Positions 8,283 to 15,766 of a stretch of 41,980 nt of DNA are shown here, piece after piece. A program made the translations under genes and the position numbers. Every line of letters starts with the position of its first letter. Position 1 is the first letter of the stretch. The notes under the pieces were generated by a model. The model was not told the origin of the DNA. It did no database searches and was given only the letters and a program-made list of their open reading frames with translations. Source of the DNA: Candidatus Acidiferrales bacterium (GTDB taxonomy: Bacteria > Acidobacteriota > Terriglobia > Acidiferrales > UBA7541); NCBI GenBank assembly GCA_030037225.1, contig JASHRU010000100.1:1-41980 (forward strand). The letters are read 5' to 3'.

Positions 8283-8743
8283 TCCCGGTCCGCCATCTTG
8301 CACATGAGAGTCGCTTCCGCGGCGAGTTCTTCGCCGACAAAGGCTTTTCCGTCCAGCTTGCAGAAATCGCCGCGCCAGTTTTTTACGGTCATTTCCAAAC
8401 GGAGCAAATCGCCGGGGACGACGGGACGGCGGAAGCGCGCGCCGTCCACAGCCACGAAGTAAAGCAGCTTGTTTTCGCGGTTGGGGACTTCCATGAGCAG
8501 GAGCAGCCCTCCCGTCTGGGCCATGGCCTCGATAATCAGCACGCCCGGCATGACCGGTTTCCCGGGAAAATGCCCCTGGAAATACCACTCGTTTACGGTG
8601 ACGGCCTTTACGCCCGTGATGCGCTTCAGCCGCTCCATTTCGACGATGGAGTCCACCATCAGGAACGGATGGCGGTGCGGCAGATAGTGCTGGATCGCAA
8701 CCGTGTCCAGGATCATCGCATCCCCTCGGCCCGCCACGGCCAT
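8279..8743 (-). CDS. fabZ: 3-hydroxyacyl-ACP dehydratase FabZ
   Basis: Hot-dog-fold dehydratase of type II fatty acid synthesis, converting 3-hydroxyacyl-ACP to trans-2-enoyl-ACP. It draws on the same hydroxyacyl-ACP pool as LpxA, which explains the common lpxA neighbourhood. The 154 residues contain PHRHPFLMVD and the catalytic HFPGKPVMPG...IEAMAQ motif with His and Glu. Two starts are possible: ATG at 8743, behind GGGGAACGGCG, and ATG at 8716 (MILDTVAIQHYLPHRHP), which agrees better with the family's N-terminus. It is the first gene of the minus-strand lpx run. Confidence 0.95.
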   Translation of the reverse strand: MAVAGRGDAMILDTVAIQHYLPHRHPFLMVDSIVEMERLKRITGVKAVTVNEWYFQGHFPGKPVMPGVLIIEAMAQTGGLLLLMEVPNRENKLLYFVAVDGARFRRPVVPGDLLRLEMTVKNWRGDFCKLDGKAFVGEELAAEATLMCKMADRE

Positions 8744-9039
8744 CGCCGTTCCCCGGGGCAGACGCTACACAGTGAGCGTGCAAGAGAAGCAGCTAATTAT
8801 ATGCGAAAGCGAGAGGATACGTGGAAAACCTGGGACGAGAGGAGGGAAATCAGGCGGGGATTCCGAGGATTGCGAATCGTAGAGACAATAAAGAGAAAGA
8901 ACAGGGCAGGAACTGAGGGAGAAATACGGCGCGGACTGCTATTAAGGATAGGAGCTGCGCTTTGCAGCAAGAAGAGAACTCCACAAAAAACTTCAGTGGG
9001 AGATGGACAACTGCGGTCCTCTCCGCCTTGGGTTGCGCG
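8744..9039. other. Intergenic region upstream of fabZ
   Basis: About 296 bp between the fabZ start and the end of the next small gene, both on the minus strand. The sequence is purine-rich on the plus strand and more AT-rich than its surroundings. It holds the TATAAT element described separately. I see no gene with a ribosome binding site and no terminator hairpin with a T-run. Confidence 0.5.
8796..8801 (-). promoter_or_regulatory. Candidate -10 box of the fabZ-lpxA-lpxI operon
   Basis: A perfect TATAAT on the minus strand, about 52 bp before the upstream fabZ ATG, in a locally AT-rich patch. No good -35 is found at 16-18 bp (CCACGT is the nearest), so it may be a weak or activator-dependent sigma70-type promoter. 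Confidence 0.4.
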
Positions 9040-9270
9040 CTACTGCGGTAAACCGGTGGCTTCCTGCGCAGTTTGAACGGCGAGGGATTCCATCTTCGTC
9101 GGCTGGCTCTGGTCAGCAACTGGCGAAGGCTTCTGTTCCGATGAAGCCGCAACCTCGTGCTTGGCAGCAGCGTGCACACTGGGTTGCGAGAGGAAAGAAC
9201 CTACGGCGCCGAACGCGGCACAGAGGGCCAGGACGCCCACGGCTAACCCTATTGCTTTCAACGTCTTCAT
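9040..9270 (-). CDS. Small exported protein, unknown function
   Basis: A 76-residue product with a clear signal peptide: MKTLKAIGLAVGVLALCAAF, then a small-residue region ending near SVHAAA. A hydrophilic remainder rich in Ser, Gln, Ala and Glu follows, ending in ATGLPQ. There is no domain or metal motif. The ATG has a strong ribosome binding site (AGGAG, 7 bp upstream), which supports expression. It is flanked by long intergenic stretches and looks monocistronic. No family recognised; a periplasmic or secreted small protein is the most that can be said. Confidence 0.65.
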   Translation of the reverse strand: MKTLKAIGLAVGVLALCAAFGAVGSFLSQPSVHAAAKHEVAASSEQKPSPVADQSQPTKMESLAVQTAQEATGLPQ

Positions 9271-9314
9271 ACAACTTCTCCTATCCTACTTGCCTCCGGC
9301 CAATCTGCAGAGGC

Positions 9315-9333
9315 CCGGCGCCTGAGGCGCCGG
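9315..9333. repeat. Perfect 8-bp inverted repeat
   Basis: CCGGCGCC, loop TGA, GGCGCCGG, centred about 54 bp before the ATG of the minus-strand small exported protein gene. No T-run follows on either strand, so it is not an intrinsic terminator. It could be an operator or a hairpin in the 5' leader of that gene; chance in GC-rich DNA is also possible. Confidence 0.4.
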
Positions 9334-9608
9334 AGTCTTCTCCCAACCCGGCAGCTATTCTGGCGGTTAGCCCCGAAAAGGAACATGGAACGCGGGTACT
9401 ACGCGGTGTCCAATGTGCCAACATGGAACAGCGTGGTGCATTTCGGATCGACCGCCAGAGGCGCGTGGCAGTGCGAGGGAAAAGCCGATGAGGTGAGAGG
9501 GAACCACGTTGAAAGTGTTTCAAGACTTCGATTTGGATGCCCACGTAGGAGCCAGAGGGAGCGAACTCATGGCGAACTCTTGGCGGCTGTGCCTGGTCCG
9601 GACAAAGC

Positions 9609-9634
9609 TTGACAGAACGGGGTGATTTGATAGC
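9609..9634 (+). promoter_or_regulatory. Weak promoter candidate for the FecR-like gene
   Basis: TTGACA at 9609-9614 is a perfect -35 hexamer. The best -10-like sequence is GATAGC at 9629-9634, with a short 14-bp spacer, so the pair is imperfect. It lies about 73 bp before the ATG at 9707. Confidence 0.25.
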
Positions 9635-9706
9635 ATCCGTGGACGATTAGGGCTTGGGCTTTGGGCGCACCGCAGCGCGTCTGGAGCCGAGGAGAGCCCC
9701 AAAGGC

Positions 9707-10426
9707 ATGAACCATCGCCAGCTGTCGGCCGTTTTTCTGAGTACGCTCCTAGTAACCCTCCCCTCTTTCGCTACTCCGCAGACTGTGGCTGTCGCAGGAC
9801 CGAGCAAAGCTACGGCTGTGCACGGTAACGGTGTAGCGCAAGGAATGAACATCATGAACGGCGACACGGTGGAGGTGGCGCAGAACGGAGACACGGTGCT
9901 GCTGATGGGGCACAACGCGTGGGTTCATGTGCCAAGTGACAGCGTCGTGAGGGTTTTCAAGTGCGGCGACCGGTCGGTGGTGCAACTGCTGCGGGGCCAG
10001 CTGACGTTCCGATCCACGCCGCAGCAGCCCGTACACGTGCAACTGGGCGACGCGACGATCCAGCCGACATCGGGAAAATTCGTGACCGGGAACGTGGCAC
10101 TCACTTCGCCGGCGACGGCAAACATGACCGCGCAGCAGGGCTCGTTTACGGTGTCCACGGCGCACGACGGAAAGAGCGCGCTGGTGAATGAAGGGCAAAC
10201 GCAGCAAGCCACGCTCTCGTCCGCAGCGGACGTGGCGAATCCAAATCCGCCCATCTGCGGAGTGGCGGCCGCGGTGGTCGGCTCGCCGGCCACCATAGCC
10301 CTGGTGACGCTGGGGCTGGCCGGCGCAGGCCTGGCGACGACGCTGGCGCTGACGCAGACGCAAACGACACTAACCTGCGACCAAAAAGGCGCGCTGGTGA
10401 GCCCTTACGCATTTCCCTGCCCTTGA
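9707..10426 (+). CDS. FecR-like secreted or membrane protein
   Basis: A 239-residue exported protein. A signal peptide is visible (MNHRQLSAVFLSTLLVTLPSFATPQ). A beta-rich region follows (about 30-170) with VNEGQTQQATL near its end, resembling the FecR-type domain that Acidobacteriota attach to envelope proteins. A hydrophobic Ala/Gly/Val helix lies at about 185-215 (PATIALVTLGLAGAGLATTLAL), then a short tail with one Cys. FecR proper relays a signal from an outer-membrane receptor to an ECF sigma factor; no sigma gene or receptor is adjacent, so that role is not claimed. It is probably monocistronic. Export and a membrane helix are well supported, the family only moderately. Confidence 0.65.
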   Translation: MNHRQLSAVFLSTLLVTLPSFATPQTVAVAGPSKATAVHGNGVAQGMNIMNGDTVEVAQNGDTVLLMGHNAWVHVPSDSVVRVFKCGDRSVVQLLRGQLTFRSTPQQPVHVQLGDATIQPTSGKFVTGNVALTSPATANMTAQQGSFTVSTAHDGKSALVNEGQTQQATLSSAADVANPNPPICGVAAAVVGSPATIALVTLGLAGAGLATTLALTQTQTTLTCDQKGALVSPYAFPCP

Positions 10427-10631
10427 TTCGCAGTCCGCTCGGACAATTCAGATTGTTGAATGCCACGGAGCGCGCAGGGTGGCATGCTGGTTGTCAGGAG
10501 AGCGTGTTCGAACGGCCTCGATGGCCGTGCGCGTCCGCCTGAGAAAAGGCGAGCGACGCGCTTGGCTTCCGCGCACGTGCTCTGAAGCGAAGCAAGGGCA
10601 AAAACCAATTCCCGCCTAGCCTGCCGGTGTG

Positions 10632-11264
10632 TCACACCTGCCGGTATTGGTCGAACAACCTCATGGATTGGAGGATGGTCTCGACCGTAGCTTCGTCGCC
10701 TGCGGCGGAATTAATCCACAGATTGTAGAGATAGCGCGCGGGCCAGTCGGCGCCGAAGTATTGCTTGATGAAGGCGGCGCGCTCCTTATCGATGGTGTCC
10801 ACGAGATCGGCGGCCTCGGCTTCGGTCTTGCCAAGCGTCATAATGCGGCGGATTTTGATATCGCGGGGCGCGTAGATGAAGACGTGGAAGGCGTCGGGGC
10901 GGCCGCGGAGTACGTAGGGAGCGCCGCGGCCGACGATGACGCACTCTCCTTCTCCGCCCACACGTTCGATTACCTGGCAGAGGAACGCGACCATGCGCTC
11001 GGCGTCGAACACGTTTGCCTCATCGATCGGGATACTGCGCTCGTAACTGCCGCGAGCAAAGACTTTCGCGAGGCGATAGAGGAGCGGGTCGGGGCGCTCG
11101 TCGTGGCGCTCGGCGGCGGCGGGACTGACGCGGGCGAGTTTGGCGATCTCCTCGGTGAGGGCGTGGTCCCAGAGCTTCCAGCCCAAACGGCGGGCGAGTT
11201 CGGAGGCGATCATGGCGCCGCCGCTGCCGTATTCGCGCTCGATGCTCAGGATTCGCAGCCGCAT
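10632..11264 (-). CDS. Cytidylate kinase-like family protein
   Basis: P-loop kinase fold of 210 residues: the N-terminus ILSIEREYGSGG carries the nucleotide-binding loop, followed by WDHALTEEIAK, the VIVGRGAPYVL strand and a downstream Arg-rich lid (RDIKIRRIM). This is the cytidylate-kinase-like 2 family, which is distinct from housekeeping Cmk and has no firmly known substrate. It is the last gene of the efflux operon, 19 bp after the emrB-type gene, without a clear ribosome binding site. A link to drug efflux is not established; co-transcription may be incidental. Confidence 0.85.
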   Translation of the reverse strand: MRLRILSIEREYGSGGAMIASELARRLGWKLWDHALTEEIAKLARVSPAAAERHDERPDPLLYRLAKVFARGSYERSIPIDEANVFDAERMVAFLCQVIERVGGEGECVIVGRGAPYVLRGRPDAFHVFIYAPRDIKIRRIMTLGKTEAEAADLVDTIDKERAAFIKQYFGADWPARYLYNLWINSAAGDEATVETILQSMRLFDQYRQV

Positions 11265-11283
11265 GGTGATCGTTCTGGGCGCG

Positions 11284-12885
11284 TCAATGGACGTGCATCT
11301 CGGCGCCGGTCTTGGTCTTCTTCAGGAGCAAGGTGAGCGGAACCATGCAGAGCGCCGAAATGGCCAGGATTTTGAAGTCGTCGATGTAGGCGAGCATAGC
11401 GGCCTGACGGCCGACCATGACTTCGAGCAATTTTTGAGATTGCTGTGCGGCCAGGGCGGGAGCGGAGCCGCGCACAAAGAAAGCCTGCGAGATGCCGCGG
11501 AGAGCGGCACGGAGCGGGATGGAGCCGGGATTGAGATGGGCGGCGAGACGAGACTGGTGGAATTGCGAGCGGCGGTCGAGCATGGTGGTGACGAAGGAAA
11601 TGCCCACGCTGCCGCCAATGTTGCGGGCGAGATTGATGAGGCCGGAAGCGGCGTTGTTTTTGTCTCTGGGAATGAAGGCGTAGGCCGCGGTGTTGATGGG
11701 AACGAAAAGGAAGGCCAAGCCGCCGGCCTGAACCAGCCTGGCGAGAGCGACTTCGCGGAAGTCGGCGTTGAGGTCGAAATTCGTCATGCGCAAGAGGGCG
11801 AAGGAGGTCCACGCCCAACCCCAGACGAGCAGGAGCCTGGGCTGGTACCTCGAGAGCAAGAAGCCCACCAGCGGCATGAGCAGCATGATCATGAAGCCGC
11901 CGGGCATCAGGCTGAGCCCCGCCTCCTGCGCCGTATATCCCAGGAGGGTTTGCGAGTAAAGAGGGAGCAGAAGGGTGGTGCCCAGCAGGGCGAAACCGAC
12001 AAAGAACATCATGGCGTTGCTGGCCGCAAAGGTGCGGTCGCGGAAAAGTTTGAGGTCGATGATGGGGTGGGGATGGAACCATTCCCAGGAGATGGCGGCG
12101 AGAAGAGCCACGGCCGCGATGACGCTGAGGGAGACGATGAAGTCCGACTCGAACCAGTCGTCGCGCTGCCCCTTGTCGAGCACGACCTGAAGGGCTCCGA
12201 GCCCGATGGCGAGAAGACCGAGGCCGATATAGTCCACGCGGAACCTCGAGCCCGGCTCGCGCTTGAGGTGGGGCGGATCGTGCACGAGGCGCGAGGTGAG
12301 GGTGATTGAGAGCAGGCCGACGGGCACGTTGACATAAAAAATCCAGCGCCAGCTATAGTTGTCGGTAATCCAGCCGCCGAGGGTAGGACCGATGGCGGGC
12401 GCCAAGACTACGGCCATGCCGTACATCGCGAAGGCGAGGCCGCGCTTGGCGGGAGGAAATGTGTCCGCGAGAATGGCCTGCTCACTGGGCTGGAGGCCGC
12501 CGCCGCCGAGGCCCTGGAGAATCCGGAAAAAGATGAGGGTTGCGAGACTGGGAGCGAGGCCACAGAGGAACGAGCTGGCCGTAAACAGCAGCACGCAGAG
12601 CATGTAGAAGCGCTTGCGGCCGATGAGAGCAGAAAACCAGCCGCTCATGGGGAGGATGATCGCGTTGGAGACCAGATAGGAGGTGAGCACCCAGGTGCTC
12701 TCGTCCTGGCCAGCAGAGAGGCTGCCCGCGATGTGGGGAAGAGCGACGTTGGCGATGCTGGTGTCCAGCACCTCCATAAATGTAGCGAGCGTTACGGTGA
12801 TGGCGATGAGCCACGGGTTGACGGCGGGACGCACGAACGCCGCCTCCGCGGGCGAGGCACCGGCTGCGGCGTCTGCCGCACTCAT
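11284..12885 (-). CDS. DHA2-family (EmrB-type) MFS efflux transporter
   Basis: Proton-driven multidrug exporter of the 14-helix DHA2 family, 533 residues. The N-terminus contains ITVTLATFMEVLDTSIANVALPHI, the family's motif D1 region with LDTSIANVALP, followed by WVLTSYLVSNAI, the GRKRFYML loop after helix 2, and motif C-like GPTLGGWI. The ATG at 12885 overlaps the stop of the membrane-fusion gene by 4 bp; an open frame extends further upstream but lies inside that gene. Together with the next two genes it forms an EmrAB-TolC-type tripartite pump. The substrate cannot be read from sequence. Confidence 0.95.
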   Translation of the reverse strand: MSAADAAAGASPAEAAFVRPAVNPWLIAITVTLATFMEVLDTSIANVALPHIAGSLSAGQDESTWVLTSYLVSNAIILPMSGWFSALIGRKRFYMLCVLLFTASSFLCGLAPSLATLIFFRILQGLGGGGLQPSEQAILADTFPPAKRGLAFAMYGMAVVLAPAIGPTLGGWITDNYSWRWIFYVNVPVGLLSITLTSRLVHDPPHLKREPGSRFRVDYIGLGLLAIGLGALQVVLDKGQRDDWFESDFIVSLSVIAAVALLAAISWEWFHPHPIIDLKLFRDRTFAASNAMMFFVGFALLGTTLLLPLYSQTLLGYTAQEAGLSLMPGGFMIMLLMPLVGFLLSRYQPRLLLVWGWAWTSFALLRMTNFDLNADFREVALARLVQAGGLAFLFVPINTAAYAFIPRDKNNAASGLINLARNIGGSVGISFVTTMLDRRSQFHQSRLAAHLNPGSIPLRAALRGISQAFFVRGSAPALAAQQSQKLLEVMVGRQAAMLAYIDDFKILAISALCMVPLTLLLKKTKTGAEMHVH

Positions 12886-14159
12886 CGCACCGTCACGTCG
12901 GGAATGACGGACATGCCGATGCGCAACTGATGGTCCCGATTCTGACCCGGCTCGAAAACAATCTTTACGGGAATGCGCTGTACGACTTTGACGTAGTTTC
13001 CGGTGGCGTTTTCCGGCGGCAGGAGGCTGTAACGCGCGCCGCTGGCGCCGGCAATGCTGTCCACGTGGCCACGGTAGGTACGCCCGTTCGTGTCCACGGT
13101 AATCGTGGCGGTCTGCCCGGGGCGCATCCAACGCAACTGCGTCTCCTTGTAGTTCGCGGTGACATAAATGTCGTCCACCGGGGAGATGGAGAGGATCTGC
13201 TGGCCGGGCTGGAGGTATTGGCCGAGTTCAACGGTTCGATTCACAACGCCGTCGGAGGGAGCCACAATGGAGCAGTAACTGAGGTTGAGCTTTGCCTGGT
13301 CGAGCTCGGCGCGCTTCTGCTCGACCTGAGCGGAGCTGGAATGAGCGCGGGATTCGGTAATGGCCACCTGGCGAGGACCGGTGCGCGCGGATTCCAGGGC
13401 CGCCTGCGATTGCTTCAATCGTTCGCGGGCCTGCTCGGCCTGCTGCTCGGCGGCCACCAGGGCCGCGCGGGCACCAGCCACCGCAGCGGTCGAGGCGCGA
13501 GCAGAAGCGAGGGCCTGGTCGTATTGCTGCTGGGAGACTTCCTGCTTCTCGACGAGCTGGCGGTAGCGCTCGAGGTCGTCCTGATACTTGACATCATTAG
13601 CTTCGGCCTGAGCGAGATCGGCGCGCATCACCTCGACGTTCTTGTCGGCGGCGGCAGTACCGGCGCGCGAGCTTTGCACGTCTGCCTCCGCCGAACGGAT
13701 CTGGCTGGACGTGCTAATCGAGGTCACCGGGACGTTGATGGCCTGGCCCTCGGCGTTTGCGATGGCATCGGCGAGGTCGGCCTCCGCCTTGGCGACGGCC
13801 ACTTTGTAGTCCGTGGGATCGATTTGCACGAGGACATCGCCCGCGTGCACGAACTGGTTATCGTCCACATTCACTTTGATCACGTAGCCGGAGATGCGGG
13901 AACTGATGGGATTTATATGCCCGTCAATCTGCGCGTCGTCGGTGGATTCGTAGTGCCGGAAATGGAGCCAAGCAACAACGACGGCCACAACCAGAACTGT
14001 GAGCACAGCAAAAACAATCCAGCGGGCGCGAGAGCGCGGTGCCGGAGCCGGAGCAGCGATCGAAGGCCGGCGCGCAGCCGGGCGAGCTTCGCTGGAGAGT
14101 TCGGCGGATTCATCGCGGGGCGCATCCGCCACTGGATCGTAATGTCGCTCGGAGTCCAT
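12882..14159 (-). CDS. HlyD/EmrA-type membrane fusion protein
   Basis: Periplasmic adaptor linking the MFS pump to the outer-membrane channel. The 425 residues show a cytoplasmic N-tail rich in Pro and Ala, one membrane helix (about 48-66), the lipoyl-like half motif with STDDAQIDGHINPISSRISGYV, a long coiled-coil hairpin (about 110-265, rich in Ala, Glu and Gln), the second lipoyl half (LNLSYCSIVAPSDGVV) and a beta-barrel C-domain. Length fits EmrA relatives. It starts 3 bp after the tolC-type stop, with AAGGGGAAG upstream. Role in the pump is secure from domain order and neighbours. Confidence 0.95.
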   Translation of the reverse strand: MDSERHYDPVADAPRDESAELSSEARPAARRPSIAAPAPAPRSRARWIVFAVLTVLVVAVVVAWLHFRHYESTDDAQIDGHINPISSRISGYVIKVNVDDNQFVHAGDVLVQIDPTDYKVAVAKAEADLADAIANAEGQAINVPVTSISTSSQIRSAEADVQSSRAGTAAADKNVEVMRADLAQAEANDVKYQDDLERYRQLVEKQEVSQQQYDQALASARASTAAVAGARAALVAAEQQAEQARERLKQSQAALESARTGPRQVAITESRAHSSSAQVEQKRAELDQAKLNLSYCSIVAPSDGVVNRTVELGQYLQPGQQILSISPVDDIYVTANYKETQLRWMRPGQTATITVDTNGRTYRGHVDSIAGASGARYSLLPPENATGNYVKVVQRIPVKIVFEPGQNRDHQLRIGMSVIPDVTVR

Positions 14160-14162
14160 CGC

Positions 14163-15593
14163 TCACTTCCCCTTGAGGTATTCTGCCACGCCGACTTCGG
14201 CGTTGCCGACGGCGCGGGCAAGAGAAATCTTGGCCAAATCATAGGCATAGAGGCTGGAGATAAGGGCCTCGTCGGCGCTGGCCACGGCGTCTTGAGCCTG
14301 GACGACTTCGACGTTGTTGGTGACGCCGGCGCGAAAGCGGTCTTGGGACTGTTTGAGGGTTTCGTCGGCAAGGCTGACGTTCGTGCGGGCGACGGCCACG
14401 CGCTCCTTGGCGGCCTGGAGATCGAGGAAGGCGGCGCGAACGTCGTAGTCCACCTGGCCGCGAAGGTTTTCCACCTGGGCGCGGCTCTGATCAAGAGCGG
14501 CCTGGGCGATAAGGACGTCGCCATGAACGCGGTTGCCCTGAAAAATGGGCACGGTGAGACGGACGCTGGCGTCGAATACACCGTGCGACTGGCCAGGGGT
14601 GACGCCCGCGTCGCCGTAATCGCCGGTGAATCCGATGGAGGGCAAATACTCGGCGCCGGCGGCACGGCGCGCGAGTTCCGCGGCACGGAGAGAGGCGCGG
14701 GCGCTGAGATAGTCGGGGCGAGTGGCGTAGGCGCGGTCCAAGGCCTGGTCGAGCGTCCACGCCTCCATAGGTTCGTAGAGAGCCTTGTCGCTGAGGGTGA
14801 CCTGTTGACCGGGGGGCAAACCGATCACGCGGCCGAGCATGAGCTTTTCTTTCTCGTAATCGTTGCGGGCAACGATGACCTGCTGGTTGCGCGTTTCGAG
14901 CTCGACCTGGGCGCGGAGAACATCGATGGCAGGCGAGAGGCCGGCCTTGAGTTGGTCACGCGCGAGATCATAAAGGGCTTGCGCGGTAGCCTGCTGGGCG
15001 ACCGAAGTATCGACGCGGGCCGCGCCCGCCACAGTCTGGAGATAGCTGTTGCCGACGGCGAGAACGACGATGTCGCGCGCGTCCTGATAGCTGAATTTTG
15101 CCGCCTCCAGACTGGCACCCGCAGAGCGCGCGCGGTTGATCAGGTTCCAGTCGAAAAAGGTCTCGGAGAGCGTCGCGCGCGTATCGATGTAGCCGAACGG
15201 GCCGATCACTCTGGGAAAGAGCGGAGTGCGAAAGCCCAGGGTGGCGAGATCGATTTGCGAGGCGGTTTCGGAAAGGTAGTACTGGGCATTGGGAAGAAGG
15301 GAGGAGAGCTCGCGCCATTTTTCGCCGCGCGCACCACGGATACTGAATTCGGAGAGCACGGCGCCGAGATTTTGCTTAAGGCCGCGCTCGATGGCCTCCT
15401 TCAATGAAAGCACCAGCGGCTCCGCCGTTGCTTTTCCCACAGGCACGCTGCCGTTAAAGGTTTGCGGAAGAGAGACCATAGGCGGCGGAGCCGCGCCGGG
15501 CTGCCCGGGCGAGTAGCCGGCCTGCGGATAGGCCGGGACACTCAGGCCGACGGCCAAGAGAAACAGAACGAACAATCGTCCTCCAGACTTCAT
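14163..15593 (-). CDS. TolC-family outer membrane efflux protein
   Basis: Outer-membrane channel of the tripartite pump, 476 residues. The chosen ATG (15593) has AAGGA 6 bp upstream and opens a signal peptide (MKSGGRLFVLFLLAVGLSVPAYPQ). The frame remains open 162 bp further upstream, but that part is not signal-like. The body shows the two OEP repeats of TolC proteins, with long amphipathic helices (SLKEAIERGLKQNLG, then AELARRAAGAEYLPSIGFTGDYG) and the closing AVGNAEVGVAEYLKGK. It is the first gene of the operon tolC-emrA-emrB-kinase, reading away from the concentric palindromes at 15649-15723. Confidence 0.95.
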   Translation of the reverse strand: MKSGGRLFVLFLLAVGLSVPAYPQAGYSPGQPGAAPPPMVSLPQTFNGSVPVGKATAEPLVLSLKEAIERGLKQNLGAVLSEFSIRGARGEKWRELSSLLPNAQYYLSETASQIDLATLGFRTPLFPRVIGPFGYIDTRATLSETFFDWNLINRARSAGASLEAAKFSYQDARDIVVLAVGNSYLQTVAGAARVDTSVAQQATAQALYDLARDQLKAGLSPAIDVLRAQVELETRNQQVIVARNDYEKEKLMLGRVIGLPPGQQVTLSDKALYEPMEAWTLDQALDRAYATRPDYLSARASLRAAELARRAAGAEYLPSIGFTGDYGDAGVTPGQSHGVFDASVRLTVPIFQGNRVHGDVLIAQAALDQSRAQVENLRGQVDYDVRAAFLDLQAAKERVAVARTNVSLADETLKQSQDRFRAGVTNNVEVVQAQDAVASADEALISSLYAYDLAKISLARAVGNAEVGVAEYLKGK

Positions 15594-15648
15594 AAGATTC
15601 CTTCGATTGAGATAAATCCGCCAGCTCGAAGGCCGGCCGCTCCGCTCA

Positions 15649-15723
15649 CTCGCTAAAGACCATCGCGTATCCTCTTGGATGCAGCGGCTGCATTCTGGTG
15701 GCGGCCGGTTCATCTTTAGCGAG
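15649..15723. promoter_or_regulatory. Concentric palindromes between tolC and the M20 gene
   Basis: An 11-bp perfect inverted repeat, CTCGCTAAAGA at 15649-15659 and TCTTTAGCGAG at 15713-15723, surrounds an inner perfect 15-bp palindrome, ATGCAGCGGCTGCAT at 15679-15693. Both dyads share the same centre, position 15686. The block lies in the 173-bp divergent gap between the efflux operon and the peptidase gene. Two concentric dyads in a divergent promoter are what a dimeric or tetrameric regulator site would look like; a cruciform or a structured leader of the tolC mRNA are alternatives. No regulator gene is adjacent. Confidence 0.55.
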
Positions 15724-15752
15724 AGCCCGGGACCAGAGCCGGGAGATGCTGG

Positions 15753-15758
15753 CATAAT
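15753..15758 (+). promoter_or_regulatory. -10 element giving a possibly leaderless M20 mRNA
   Basis: CATAAT (5 of 6 match to TATAAT) ends 8 bp before the ATG at 15767, so transcription would begin at or within about two bases of the start codon. No Shine-Dalgarno sequence precedes that ATG, which agrees with leaderless translation. The -35 region is weak. Confidence 0.45.
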
Positions 15759-15766
15759 ACGCGGCT

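Larger units (their letters stand above)
9271..9706. other. Divergent intergenic region, 436 bp
   Basis: Separates the small exported protein gene (minus) from the FecR-like gene (plus) and should hold both promoters. It contains a perfect inverted repeat at 9315-9333 and a consensus TTGACA at 9609-9614, listed separately. No gene with family similarity or a good ribosome binding site is seen on either strand. Confidence 0.5.

Noticed and set aside
10512-10528. ACGGCC/GGCCGT hairpin in the convergent gap as a terminator
   Set aside because: Six-bp stem with no following T-run on either strand.
12886-13131. N-terminal extension of the MFS transporter
   Set aside because: It lies within the membrane-fusion gene in another frame; the 4-bp overlap start at 12885 fits family length.
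12930-15407. Long open frame of 825 codons on the plus strand, antisense to the HlyD- and TolC-type genes
   Set aside because: It mirrors two well-defined genes, has no domain of its own and low-complexity Gly/Val/Ala composition; such frames arise from GC-rich codon bias on the opposite strand.
11284-15593. Efflux operon as horizontally acquired
   Set aside because: Base and codon composition look like the neighbouring core genes, and no mobile element, tRNA or direct repeat borders it.
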